From Wyeomyia smithii (lineage: Eukaryota; Arthropoda; Insecta; Diptera; Culicidae), in the NCBI RefSeq assembly GCF_029784165.1, contig NC_073695.1:53713967-53777966 (forward strand): a stretch of 64,000 nucleotides of DNA, written 5' to 3'. A program made the position numbers and the translations under genes. Below the pieces are notes generated by a model that searched no databases, was not told where the DNA came from, and worked only from the letters and a program-made list of their open reading frames with translations. Of the stretch, positions 33,801 to 44,062 are shown piece after piece; position 1 is the stretch's first letter; each line of letters opens with the position of its first letter.

Positions 33801-36800
33801 TGGTCTGAGTAACAACTACCTACGGACTGGTTGGAAGGACTCATATGCCCTATCTACAAGAAGGGACATAGACTCGACTGTAGTAATTATCGAGGCATAA
33901 CCCTCCTCAATTCCGCTTACAAAATTCTCTCCCGTATCCTGTTCCAGCGACTGAGGCCGTTGCAGGAAGCCTTTGTTGGAGAATACCAATGCGGTTTTCG
34001 AGTGGGGCGATCTACAACGGACCAGATGTTTGCCTTGAGACAGACTCTCATTTCGGGTACATAACTTGCAGACGTCATCTGTTTATTGACTGTTTAAGGC
34101 GGCGTACGACACAGTGAATCGTAACGAGTTGTGGTGAATAATGCTAGAACGTGGTTTTCCAGCAAAACTAATTAAACTGTTACATGCGACGCTTGACGGA
34201 TTCACATCATGCGTCAGGACAGCGGGCGAATTTTTGGACGCGTTTGTAACGTTAGATGGTCTTATGCAAGGTGACGAGCTCTCGAACTTGCTGTTCAACA
34301 TAGCTTTGGAAGGTGCAATACGGAGGGCAGCTGTGCAGAGAAGCGGCTCCATTATTACGAAGTCTCACATGCTTCTGGGTTTCGCGGACGACATTGATAT
34401 AATTGATGTTAACCGTAGAGCAGTAAGGAGGTCTTTATGGCTCTCAGAAGGGAAGCTGCGAGAATTGGACTCACCATAAATACTGCCAGAACGAAGTATA
34501 TGTGTGGCTGGCAGAGAGCGTAGTAATTCTACGGGTGTAAGGGCTGCGATGAAGATGGATGGGGATACTCTTGAAGTGGTCGAATTTGGTTATCTTGGTA
34601 CTCTCGTGATATGTGACAACGAGGTGAGCCGCGAGGTGAAAAGGCGGATTGCGGCGGCGAATAGAGCTTATTACGGATTGCGTAGCCAGCTTAGGTCCCG
34701 TAGCCTAGAGATCCGTACGAAATTTGCGCTCTATAGGACTCTGATCCTCCCGGTGGCGCTCTACGGACATGAATCGTGGACGTGGAAAAAGGCCGATCGA
34801 CGAGCGCTTGGGGTCTTCGAGCGTAGAATCCTGCGATCAATACTCGGAGGCAAACTAGAGAATGGGGTGCGGAGCAGGCGCATGAATTACGGCCTGTACG
34901 AAGTATACAAACACGCTGATATTATCAAGCTGATGAAACACGGTAGGTTACAGTGGGCTGGCCACGCAGCACGGGTGGCGGATGAGCGACTGGCAAAGAT
35001 ATTATTTAGCAGAGAACCGGATAGAGGCCGACGACTTCGAGGCACACCTCGCACGCGCTGGATGTGTGCTGTCGACGAGGATGCCAGAGCAGCGGGTGTA
35101 AGGGGAGACTGGAGAGTAGCAGCCCAGGACCGAGTTTTGTGGAGACGTATTCAGGATTCGGCATAGGATGTCAACGATCTGTCGCCATAAAAGTAAAGTA
35201 AGTAAGTAAGTAAGTAGCTGAGCTATAAAAATCCAAAAATAATGTAGCGTTAGCATCGATACTCGAATGGCCCAGAACCGAAAAGAAAAACCCGTCTCGA
35301 TATTCCATCCATGAAATCCGAGAAAGATTGAAATCGTTCAACACTATAACTTCGGCTGATGCTTTTGCAATTTCCAACACTGATATAGAGTGCGCGAATT
35401 CAGCCAAGCCATGGTGTAAACACTAAACTGTGCTGCCCGGGTGTGATTTTTGCATAACACAACACGACGTGTTTTGCAACTCAGTGCTAGTATTAGACAG
35501 ACAGCACGAAGGATGACACTTGAAACATTGGAGCCAGTGAAATTGTTATATTTTCGGCCCTGGTGTTTCGTACTTCGGCAAACACCTGAGTCGAGGGCTT
35601 TGGCGAGAATCGCAGCTGCATTCCAATGTTGGAGGGCTCGTTAACGACGCTAAAATTCAAAATAATGTTAGAAAGCAAAAAGCAGTCGAAACACACTTGA
35701 GTCAAATACTGGCGTGCGGATAACAGGCTGGAAGACCTTCTCTATTTCTCTAAACTCAGTGCCGAGACGACTCTGTTAGTGGGAACACAGATGACGAACG
35801 GAGAGATTGTCGATTTATGGAGATGGTTGAACCTGACAGAGTCTAAGGGAATTCCATTGAACCTTTTGGCGTGCATCCCGGTGTACCCAAATAAGTCGCT
35901 AACTGAACGTCAAAGATAATGAATTGTTCTTCTGTGGCATCTACTAGTTGGATAGGTGGATTCAGTGGTTCTTTCGGGGTAATCTGTTATTGTCTGCATC
36001 GAAGGGGATGAAGAGGGGGATTAATGGCTTCCAAAATACTAGCACAAGTGCGTTCCGGATATAGCTCAGAAGCGTCATAGGCGTTACTGAACGATACCTA
36101 GGATAGCAACAGCGGTGTCGTTGGTTTTTGGTTATTAGTGGTCCCTGAAATTTGTGTGCTTTGTAATTCTCGAATTCGCGAAAGAGAGTGCCCTCCGGCC
36201 AAGTTTCTGGATCTAGTGTCTTGGTCTCAAGAAATGGATCAACTTCAACTTCAAAGGACACGAGCGTGAAAGTGTTGATATCCCCGTCGGGGTCGTTGTC
36301 GACCTCGAGATAGGCTGTCGCTATAGATGACATTGATTCCGAAGGTTTCTGAAAAACAGGCAATTATTGCCACACGCTGTTAATGTTTACGGAACCGACA
36401 TAATATCTGGAGGTTGGAAATCGAACCAAAACACCAATTTTCAAGTTTCAACAGTGAAATATTGGTACCCATGCTTTGCTTTGCTTCATTGGTACTTTCG
36501 TAATCACATATGCAAATTAAAATTTTGAAACCCAAACGAATAACTTTTGGTTGGTGAGAAACACCTAAAAATAACCAAATACCTTCTAAAATGACCAAGA
36601 TGATATTCAAAAGCCGGAAATCGACCCCGGATGTCAATTTTAATCTTTTCAAGGCCACCATACATTTCCCAGAAAGTTTTTTATAAGTATTAGATAAAAG
36701 TTATTAACATAAACATATTGATACTAGACAGCCTACCGTAATTTTAGCGACTATCATTCAAAGAATTTCTTGAAGGAGAGACTTTTGCTGCGAACTTATC

Positions 36801-39800
36801 CCTAGAGATCATTCTCGAATGCCATAATGTCAGTGATTTAACGAGCCGTCCCATGTAGTGCTACGTCAACCTTACGGTCGTGACTTTGTACACAACCCTT
36901 TTCATTGTATTTTCCTCTGCAGCTTCTTCATGCCACATGAGTATTGATTGACACCTTTTTTTATTTTTCATTTTATTTTAGGAGGTTGAAACTGGTCTCT
37001 GTAGATTCCATCCTCTCTGAAAATTTACTAACGACAACTTTTGACCATCTTACTTCCATATCTACCTGTTTACTTTCTGATTTCTTATCTCATTTTGTTC
37101 TTTTTTTTGTCTACTCTCTCTTTTCCAATACCACTTTTATACTGCAATTTAATTAATAATATTTTCCAGATTTATTTTGTTAAATTATCGCCTTTTTTAA
37201 TTTTTTTTTTTCATATTAACTTTTGAAGTTTTCCATTGCCAATTACCTGTTTTCAGCGGTTCCGTAAATTTCGTAGGTACCCTCAAAACACGTCAACATC
37301 ACACGCGTTAGAACAAACGAAAATTAGAAAAAAAAATATAGATTATATTTTCTATCATCAAAATGTTTCCTTTTGTTTAGTTTCAAACTGTTATCCAGTC
37401 CAGACTAATACGCTTCATTTTTTCGAACCTAATTTTTGCTTCTAATGTAGAAATATTAAACATGAGTTTAACGCTCACTTAAACAAAAAAGTAGGAGGGT
37501 GGTATTCAAGACACGACCGCATGACGTTGACTACCGTATTTTCTTATATTCCATCAAAACAAATAGTAGAGGGAATTGCAACTCCAGTATTTGTTGCAAT
37601 TTTATCTAACAGTGCATTTCTGAATGCTGAATACTAGAAGAATGGATCTCTCTTATTTAATCGCTGTCATTTCATACATACCGCATGACGTAGGACTCTA
37701 TATTTTTCATCTAACAGTGCTTTCTTATTTGCTGACATTAGAGCGCTTTGAACAATAATTAATAAATAAAACAGAAAATTCAATTAGCCGCTTCTGTACC
37801 AAAATTTCGAGGCACCAAAAGGTGCCAGTTGCCGATTATAGTTTCCTGGTTAGTCCGTCCAGAATTCCAGCCATTTAAGTGTTTTGCAGTAGCCATTTAC
37901 TACTAAAGCCACCAGCATAACGGGTGAAACCGGCACGAGATGACCGGTACTATTTTGTCTTTCCTCCTTTCAGCTGCTATCACCTAGCGTCCGCATGTCA
38001 CTGGTGCGGTTTTGGAATCAGAATGATGGGGCGCCGGCCGCTGTCGTAAAATTAACACCAACAAAAAGATGCATATTTGCAAGGTTTTTTCCGCTAGCAG
38101 CAGCATTTTGTAATAAAACAGAAAATTCAATTAGCCGCTTCTGTAACAAAATTTCGAGGCACCAAAAGGGGCCAGGTGCCGAATATATCCATGTTTTTGG
38201 TCAGTCCGTCCAGAATTCTTTCAAGATAGCGTCCGTATGTAGCCGGTACGGTTTAGTAATGAAACTGATGGGGTGAAATGTTCGAACGGTACGTTTTATA
38301 CCAAGGCTTCGTCAGATAAATTAAAAGAGGGATGGGCTACATAAATTATGGAATGGAAGAGACAAATGTTTCTTGAAAGCTGCGCCGGCCGCTGTCATAA
38401 TATTAACACCAACATAAACATGCATTTTTGCAAGGTTTTTTCCGCTAGCAGCATCATTTGGTAAAACAGAAAATCCAATTAGCCGCTTCTGTACCAAAAT
38501 TTCGAGGCACCAAAAGGTGCCAGTTGCCGATTATAGTTTCCTGGTTAGTCCGTCCAGAATTCCAGCCATTTAAGTGTTTTGCAGTAGCCATTTACTACTA
38601 AAGCCACCAGCATTACGGGTGAAACCGGCACGAGATGACCGGTACTATTTTGTATTTCCTCCTTTCAGCTGCTATCACCTAGCGTCCGCATGTCACTGGT
38701 GCGGTTTTGGAATCAGAATGATGGGGCGCCGGCCGCTGTCGTAAAATTAACACCAACAAAAAGATGCATATTTGCAAGGTTTTTTCCGCTAGCAGCAGCA
38801 TAAACATCGGAAACAGAAAGTGACAACAACAATAACAACAAAGTCAGATCGATTGTATCCGTTAGTGTCGACTGTGCTTGGGAAGAGAGGTAGTGATTGG
38901 CTGCGCGGTATGATTTAGACAATCGATATTAATTACCAATTTTTCAATAGTGTATCTCAAACAATAGTTTGTTTTTGTTACATAAATTTAACCGTAAAAG
39001 AATTTCTGATCGATTGATGCCAAAACCTCGAAAACCTGATTATAGATGACTGCAAAATAAGCGCTCAAAACCTGACCACTTTTCTCTGGTTTTCCCTGGT
39101 TGAATTACTAGATTTTTAAATTCAGGGGCCTAACTTCGATATAGACGTTAGTCAACGTCAAAAATTCCTATTCAGATCTGTGTGCACTGGAAGCATTCGC
39201 ACCAAACCAACCAGTAACCAACTAACCAATGAAAGAGACCACATTGCCTTGCCTCCATACCACATTCTATTCTAGTACCCACAATCGGGTTCATTTTCAT
39301 CCAAACAGTTTCCCTCCTTCTAGGTACAACTGTATCGAATCTTTGTGCCTTTGGTATCGTCATCCGAACAATCGTGGTTTGCTGCTGGTAAGGTCTATCT
39401 CGACGATTGCGTTTCCCAACCATATCTAGCTACAGATACGTACACACACACACCCATACCACACCTATGTTTCGCTCATCAAGGTGCAACTAAATTAACC
39501 TTTAATCTTGGTTTCGTCCCACCGCGCCGCGCTTATTTCAAACGAATCGTGGTGTTGTACCTACACAGTTAACTGTTGAGCGAAACATCCTCCGTGGGTT
39601 CAGAAACGGTTCGGCCGCAGTCTATACGCGTGTTCCAGCTGCGGTCGAACCGTTAGCGTTCTCTTTCTCTTTCACAGTCGGATGCACTGATTTATGTCGT
39701 CCTGTCATTCATCTGCTTCACCCTGACAATGATCTGCATTCTGGTGCTACGTTTCCAGAGCCAGCGTGGCAACACACTTCAGGAGACACTCGCCTCGACC

Positions 39801-40600
39801 GCCATTGTTTGCTTTTTGCTGCTGGTGGTACGTATTTAAATCCCGGTGACCATTTTAAGTATCCCGATTATAAGAATCCACGAAAAATATTAAAACTTGA
39901 GCGAGAATGAACTGCAGTACAGATACTTTACTATTCAAAATCCTGTTTTACTTCTTACCAGTTACAAAAATCTTCATTCTACACTATATATTTAATATTT
40001 TTTGTTGTACTCTGATAATCGGGAAAATTTCTAGCGCGTTTCATTGCGAAGAGAAATGTCTCTCGAATTTCATTGCACTGTGATTGTGAAATATTGCCAA
40101 CGCTGTTCTAAGCTAGAGGTGGTTTTCAGAAAATAACACTGCTTGAAACAATTTTCTATTGTTGTTTCACTGTTTTGGAAATATACTCTTGAATTCTGTC
40201 ATTATTCTAATATCAAGCACATTGCATCTTCCTCAAAATCAAAAGTTCAGAGTCAAAATCTCTTCTCATGTATAAGCGCAAAAGCCTCTCAAGACCATCA
40301 CTAGTATGCCAGTATAGACCATAATTCTGTTTCAGCTAATTGTGTATCTAACCAACATCGTTGTCATGGCTAAGGATCACATCATTCCGTGGTACAGGTA
40401 AGCATTCTGGTTTTTGGCCCTCTCTTGCAAATTTGTGTCTTTGGGTGCCACACACAACTACCGGGATTGGGATTGCCTGCAAACCGTACAATATTTACTC
40501 TTCAATTGTCAGATGGTGGAGATCGTCCAGGAGGATCCGCCTGTCGGAAGAATCCATGCTGGAAGAGCAAAGCCTCCCAAGCTCCGAAATTGTGGTTTAA
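27706..40600 (+). CDS. MARCH-type membrane RING-CH E3 ubiquitin ligase (six exons)
   Basis: The spliced CDS joins 27,706-27,836, 28,678-28,812, 39,324-39,387, 39,678-39,827, 40,336-40,397 and 40,513-40,600: 630 nt, 209 residues plus stop. Residues 33-78 form a full C4HC3 RING-CH finger (C33, C36, C49, C51, H59, C62, C75, C78) with family spacing. Hydrophobic segments at about 113-134 and 149-171 are two membrane spans, and the tail (WWRSSRRIRLSEES) is basic then acidic. MARCH proteins recruit E2 enzymes and ubiquitinate membrane proteins for endocytosis or lysosomal sorting. Length and order fit small MARCH2/3-like members. The ATG at 27,706 is chosen because it follows an acceptor-like TTTTTATCAG at 27,700, which implies an upstream 5' UTR exon not found here. 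Confidence 0.9.
28678..28812 (+). CDS. MARCH gene, coding exon 2 (RING-CH core)
   Basis: The acceptor TTTTTTAATTACAG ends at 28,677 and the donor AAG/GTAGGT begins at 28,813. Encodes ISPCLCKGSLRYVHRECLEH and YCELCLHRF, that is six of the eight zinc ligands. Split codons at both ends agree with exons 1 and 3. Confidence 0.92.
28813..30490 (+). other. Start of MARCH intron 2, T-rich tract
   Basis: From about 29,000 to 30,490 the plus strand is strongly T-rich with few A- or G-rich stretches (TTTTTATTTC-like runs). It gives chance frames rich in Phe and Ser at 29,246-29,455 and 30,189-30,551. A second T-rich block lies at 36,940-37,230, beyond the retrotransposon nest, so the nest may have split one T-rich stretch. 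Confidence 0.55.
30500..30690 (-). pseudogene. Jockey RT palm fragment
   Basis: On the minus strand it reads PQESHLGPLIVLLYFDDVNL then SYANGLNLYF and, after a stop, VHTIEDCHLL. These correspond to the PQGSHLGP, YADD and EDC-LL region of Jockey reverse transcriptases. The catalytic DD is replaced by NG, so it is inactive. Confidence 0.72.
30690..31190 (-). pseudogene. RTE-type RT C-terminal fragment
   Basis: The minus frame shows YLGSLVTADNDPSSKIKKRI and AYFGLQKTLRSNEIRRSTKL, then TIYKTLIRVVVLYET. A shifted frame gives LGVFERKVLRTIYGG. This block is the hallmark C-terminal part of RTE-clade proteins, and differs in detail from the RTE copy at 34.5 kb. It is truncated at both ends. Confidence 0.8.
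31640..32170 (-). pseudogene. Jockey RT N-terminal fragment
   Basis: Broken minus frames read AVAKERTWAD near 32,160, then SASTCLPAICRF with a YMFSVHKK-like stretch, then HDVGNYCALTSLCAVAKMFE near 31,660. The last is the (K)xVxNYRxITSL..AKxFE motif of Jockey RTs. Many stops. Confidence 0.6.
32620..33250 (+). pseudogene. RTE endonuclease, broken
   Basis: Frames read LRIKGRFFNYNLINVYAPTN, then VVIGETNAQVGRE (normally GDxNAQVG), then the His-containing end in other frames (ARSTTC near 32,950, RIIISW near 33,020 in place of SDHYLV). The order is right for an RTE endonuclease, but several stops and frameshifts lie between the motifs. Confidence 0.75.
33262..35166 (+). pseudogene. RTE reverse transcriptase and C-terminal domain, broken
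   Basis: Five plus-strand frames in sequence: 33,262-33,528, 33,501-33,785, 33,831-34,064, 34,141-34,479 and 34,504-35,166. Motifs are GKDGLPVELFK, LICPIYKKGHRLDCSNYRGI, QCGFRVGRSTTDQ, DGLMQGDELSNLLFNIALEG and FADDIDII with the catalytic aspartates. The last frame (220 aa) is intact: YLGTLVICDNEVSREVKRRI, ESWTWKKADRRALGVFERRI, LQWAGHAARVADE and TPRTRWMCAVDED. Confidence 0.87.
35188..35216 (+). repeat. RTE 3' simple-repeat tail
   Basis: Overlapping AAGT/TAAG units directly after the stop and a 20-base 3' UTR. The RTE copy at 62 kb ends with the same pattern. Confidence 0.8.
35217..35410 (-). pseudogene. Jockey endonuclease fragment
   Basis: The minus frame reads SISVLEIAKASAEVIVLNDF, LSRISWMEYRDG and LGHSSIDANATLFLDFYSS, matching the GDFNLP and LFLDF region of Jockey endonucleases. 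The frame then runs straight into the RTE tail, which marks the insertion border at about 35,216. Confidence 0.72.
35962..36363 (-). pseudogene. Probable Jockey ORF1 (gag-like) remnant
   Basis: A 133-codon minus-strand frame with FEVEVDPFLETKTLDPETWP and GTLFREFENYKA, a pattern I associate with the C-terminal part of Jockey-type ORF1 proteins. It lies upstream of the endonuclease piece in the same orientation. No zinc knuckles remain. Assignment rests mainly on position. Confidence 0.4.
36671..37490. other. T-rich intronic DNA
   Basis: Part of MARCH intron 2. Carries the CGGTCGTGACTTTGTACACA motif at about 36,879 and a T-rich stretch after 36,940. No exon matching the RING or membrane parts was found. 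Confidence 0.45.
37491..39159 (+). mobile_element. Tandem-repeat-bearing non-autonomous element, copy 2
   Basis: Has the same two ends as 14,919-17,884 (GTAGGAGGGTGGTATTC, TTAGTCAACGTC) and also lies between A-runs (AAAAAA before, AAAAA after). It is 1,669 bases because it carries fewer repeat units, with cores near 37,811, 38,157 and 38,508. The last 450 bases match copy 1 almost exactly. It sits in MARCH intron 2, ending 164 bases before exon 3. No transposase. Confidence 0.82.
39324..39387 (+). CDS. MARCH gene, coding exon 3
   Basis: A 64-nt exon between CTCCTTCTAG and GTAAGG. Its first base completes an Arg codon, then it reads YNCIESLCLWYRHPNNRG, the usual link between finger and first membrane span. 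It ends in phase 0, as exon 4 requires. It is short and lies 10.5 kb from exon 2, so gene finders may miss it. Confidence 0.85.
39678..39827 (+). CDS. MARCH gene, coding exon 4 (first membrane span)
   Basis: The acceptor CTTTCACAG ends at 39,677 and the donor GTG/GTACGT begins at 39,828. Encodes 50 residues: span ALIYVVLSFICFTLTMICIL, a polar loop (RFQSQRGNTLQETLAST) and the start of the second span (AIVCFLLLV). Confidence 0.9.
40336..40397 (+). CDS. MARCH gene, coding exon 5 (second membrane span)
   Basis: The acceptor ATTCTGTTTCAG ends at 40,335 and the donor CAG/GTAAGC begins at 40,398. Encodes LIVYLTNIVVMAKDHIIPWY plus a split Arg codon, completing the second span and the membrane exit. 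Confidence 0.9.
40513..40600 (+). CDS. MARCH gene, last coding exon
   Basis: The acceptor TTCAATTGTCAG ends at 40,512. Reads WWRSSRRIRLSEESMLEE and ends SSEIVV with TAA at 40,598-40,600. The tail resembles the Arg-rich stretch after the second span in MARCH2/3 proteins. Confidence 0.88.
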
Positions 40601-40664
40601 TTTTGTGGACTACCAACAAATCTTGAAACGACTGCCTAAATGTCTACGTACGAGTATAACGAGA

Positions 40665-40670
40665 AATAAA
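40665..40670 (+). terminator. Polyadenylation signal of the MARCH gene
   Basis: AATAAA stands 65 bases after the stop codon, within a short 3' UTR. Confidence 0.6.
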
Positions 40671-40679
40671 TCATCTGAC

Positions 40680-43055
40680 AGTATAATTTATTTGTGGATA
40701 TTTACTTGAGTTGAGGAAGCAGAGGAATATTCTGTGCGCACATGAAACTGGTAAGGATTTTTGTACATTATCAGTTAGTAAATCCATGCGATGTATTGTA
40801 CAAAAGAATTAACTTTTTCCAAAACTAGTAAAACATGTAATAATAATGAAGGAAGTAATTTGGGCATTGTATTTGACATAAAATCTGCTTTGTGGAAGGT
40901 ATCGTCTATCGTCCATTTAGTTCGTTCCCAATTTTTATCATATATAAAATTTCGAAACTATGACGAAAAAATAATTATTCCTAAGTTTTATTAAGTAATG
41001 ATGAACTGTTCCGAAAATTCTTGCCCATATTAGAACACTTACATAGATCCTTGTGAGTAATATCAAACCCAACCAAGCATAGGAAGTTCATTTTCTAAAG
41101 TGCCTGCTTCTGGCTATATTTTTCGTATTCCCTACTAACATCCACAGGAATCGCTTTCCCTCGTTTTTTTTTGCTCTCTGTCCATCGCACAAACATGAAC
41201 CAACCAATTGAACTTCATGCCCTAGCTTTGATGAAGCGCTCATACATTTCCGTTTGTTCTGGTGGTGACGACGTGTGGAGGGCCCATAGTCCATCCCGAG
41301 ATTGAGCGTTGTACACTCTTTGAGTAACATTCATTTTTCATTACGTGAGGTAGATTGTCTTGTCTTGGGATGCCCTTCGGCGCTGGGGGAAAGATTGATG
41401 GAATCAGGTTGCTCCTCGGGCAGGAAGTGTGATGCAGCACATGGGACCTCATCTCTCCGCCCTCTTCCGGTTTCCATTTAGCATCGTCGTCGCCGTCATC
41501 ACTGAGCGCCTGCTGGACATGAAAATATGCCTCAGTAACGACACGATGCCAAGCGGTATGCTTAACACGGTATACTTTTCACGCTTGGTACACCCCAGCT
41601 TGAGGCATCCGGTGATGGATGAATATGTAAATGGTATTTTGCCAGAGGTATTTTGCCAGAGGTATTTTGCTAAGTTGCCGTGTGAACTGCACGGGGGAAG
41701 GGATAAATCCTTTGTCACTGCTGTTGGTCAAGCTCAGGTATGTACGCTTCCTTGTGGGAGAAGAGAATTAAAGCCGCCGAATAGAGGATGCGGTAAACCA
41801 CTGACATACTTAGTCACGCGTTTCGTAATTTTGTTGCACACGCCGCTAGATACCACATCAAAGCGAAAGCTTGATTCACGCCTTCGAGATTGAACTGATC
41901 TTCGGAGCTGTAATTAGAGACTCATTACGGTCGTGTAGTTATCCGGTTGAATCGATATTTTCGAGATAGGTTGTTTATGACAAAGCATTCGGAATGCGTA
42001 GACACGCTCGTTTTAATTATAACACTAGGTATTAATTTATTTCTATTTAATTACGTGAAATGAAAACTGTTAGTAAGAGACGGCGGGCACCTATAATTTT
42101 CGCGAAACAATTTAAAATTGAATTGAACAAAAAATGGGAAACATTTTCAGAGTATTTCGCTATGATCTGCTCTTCCCATTTAGCTTCAATTACGAATTTA
42201 TTGGACCAAATGAGGAAGTGATACTCTTTGTTCATACAATCAAAGTGAAACAGTTGAAAATTTCTTTTCTAGTAGGACTACCCAAGGATGTAAAATATCA
42301 CTCATGCTCATTTTTTCCGTAAGCCATTAGCTCATTGAAAAAGCAAAATTCTAAATAACTTTGTATGACAAATTTGAAGTCCTTGAGTAGCACTATAACA
42401 TTGTCGAAGAGAGCTATGCTCGTACTCAAACACCGGAGCTGTGAGAGCACATTTTAGTAAATTATCGCGATAATTCTCTCCATAATTTTTGGCTTCCGAA
42501 AACAAGAGCGTGAATGATACTTTACATTTTTGGGACTGCGTCTTACCGCGCTAAATCGAGGTATATTCTACGGAAACTCAAGCAAGGGTGTGTCGTCGAA
42601 ATGAAAGATTTCACGATTTATTACAATAATCAAGATTTCGTTGGATAGATGAAATGATGAATAATTTTTTGGCATGTCAGTTATCATTATTGCTTCATTT
42701 CTCAGCAGTGATGTCTCGGAGGTAAAGTGTGTTGAAGGAAAACATGTTGGTACAGGTAACAGCAAACTTGGTAGTGCGTGCTTTACACTGTCGACGGAGC
42801 CAAAAGCCGATCTAACATTGACTTGATGCTCGTCTCCAGGTCAGCACGCAACGGATGAAGAACTGCACCACACAACGAATATCTCTTGCATGGTTCCTCT
42901 CTGAGGTTGCATCAAACACTTTGTACCATCTTCTTGTATCCTGATTTTCATTTGCTGTTCTATATGTAGCGTTGTAAATAGTGCAGTAGTCGGTCTTAAC
43001 TCAGGCAGCTTTTTTGACGTAGAATACGTTTTACGGCAACATATACAGAGGTCCA
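40680..43055. other. Intergenic DNA after the MARCH gene
   Basis: No supportable gene. The longest frame is 41,429-41,893 (plus, 154 codons): no known domain, antisense frames of similar length, and a 15-base unit (GAGGTATTTTGCCA) repeated about three times near 41,635-41,670. I treat it as chance, though it is GC-richer than its surroundings. Confidence 0.4.
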
Positions 43056-43059
43056 ACTT

Positions 43060-43345
43060 CGATACAGGGATTCAATTTCGAAAACCGAAAACATCGAGAG
43101 CGTCACGGAAATTGTCCAATTTCAAACGTTTTAAACTCAGTTAGTTTCCAACCGATTTTTGTCATTTTTTCAGTAATCGATTGGAAAATCATCTAAGCAC
43201 CCGTCTAAATGCAGAAAATTATAGTCTTATGTTCGAACTATTGTACTATTGAAAATTGTTGAACCGCTTGCTGCCTTTCCCTAAAAAGGACGGCAAAATG
43301 GAGTACCTAGTTAGCTGGGAATGCACTCGTTGGGCTTTATAAGAG
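43060..43345 (+). promoter_or_regulatory. Promoter-like dispersed repeat, copy 2
   Basis: Carries the conserved block (AAAACATCGAGAGCG, AATCGATTGGAAAATCATCT, TGTACTATTGAAAATTGTTG) followed by ACCTAGTTAGCTGGGAATGC and a TTTATAAG box at 43,336-43,343. After the box comes CAG/GGC-rich non-coding sequence, as in copy 1. Confidence 0.5.
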
Positions 43346-43526
43346 ACTGCTTCTCCTCAACTTTACCAGCAGCGGGCAGCTGCGGCGAACAGTAGTGGCG
43401 ATGGCAATGGGCAAAGGCGGCGTGGAGCAGCAGCGGGCAACATCGGCAGTGATAGGGGTTGGCTGCAGTTCCTAGCTCTTTAAGTTCGGCTCCCCTTCGA
43501 TCTGAGTTGGACCCCCCGAGTTGGAG

Positions 43527-43700
43527 CGTGTGTCGCTCGCTAAATAACGTGTGTGGCTAGCGTGCGTGGTTAGCTATACAGCGTATGCTTAGCGTGTCTA
43601 TACATGTCTATAGCGTGTGCATAGCATTTCTGTGCATGTCTATAGCGTGTGTGACTTACTATATAACGTGCGTAGCTAGCTATATAGCGTGTGTGACTAG
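43527..43700. repeat. Minisatellite of TAGCGTGTGTG-type units
   Basis: Imperfect units of about 20-30 bases, built from TAGCGTGTGTG and CTAGCTATATAG, repeat six or more times. The frame 43,585-43,794 across it is repetitive and not a gene. Confidence 0.7.
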
Positions 43701-43959
43701 CAGTATGGCAAATCAAATTTTCATTTATAATTGCAAAAAATCACCTCATGTTGAATTTAAATATCACAGTAAATCATTCAGAACTAAATCATAAATTTGC
43801 CATGTTGAAAAAACAATGTTCAGTTGTCAATAAATGGTATTGACAAACATAGTTAGCCTTTTTTGACTCCAGCTAAGCCTCAAAGTTTACTGAGGGTATT
43901 TTAACATTTATTTGAAGAATTTTTGAGCCAGTGAGCCTGAATCATATAATTTTTCGCTG

Positions 43960-44040
43960 AAGTCCTACTATTTGAAGCAAACAGTTGTAAAATTCGTTTC
44001 TAACCTAGTTAGCTGGGAATGCACTATTTGCCTATAAATT
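43960..44040 (+). promoter_or_regulatory. Promoter-like dispersed repeat, copy 3 (short)
   Basis: Repeats 23 bases exactly (44,003-44,025 equals 43,305-43,327) and again runs into a TATA box (TATAAATT, 44,033-44,040). The upstream TACTATTTGAAG stretch is a weaker match to the family block. A hairpin follows at 44,063-44,094. Confidence 0.45.
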
Positions 44041-44062
44041 TATAAACAGCCTGCTTTATTAA

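Larger units (their letters stand above)
32200..35216 (+). mobile_element. RTE-clade retrotransposon, almost full length, decayed
   Basis: Plus-strand order: 5' part, endonuclease, RT and C-terminal domain, ending in a short repeat tail AAAGTAAAGTAAGTAAG (35,188-35,216). A very short 3' UTR made of simple repeats is typical of RTE elements. It splits the minus-strand Jockey element (endonuclease on one side, RT on the other) inside MARCH intron 2. Its sense strand equals that of the host gene. At least five frame breaks. Confidence 0.82.
30500..36370 (-). mobile_element. Decayed Jockey-type element in MARCH intron 2, with nested RTE elements
   Basis: Read on the minus strand, the order is a gag-like remnant (36,363-35,962), an endonuclease piece (35,410-35,217), a plus-strand RTE element in between (about 32,200-35,216), the RT N-terminus (32,170-31,640), an unassigned stretch (31,640-31,190), an RTE fragment (31,190-30,690) and the RT palm (30,690-30,500). 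The collinear order of the Jockey pieces supports one host element that received later insertions. All pieces are broken by stops. Confidence 0.65.

Noticed and set aside
39172..39572. ORFs on both strands around MARCH exon 3
   Set aside because: They overlap the 64-nt exon in other frames and show no domain; splice phase supports only the exon.
41429..41893. 154-codon frame as a gene
   Set aside because: No domain, antisense frames of similar size, and an internal 15-base tandem repeat; kept only as a note in the gap entry.
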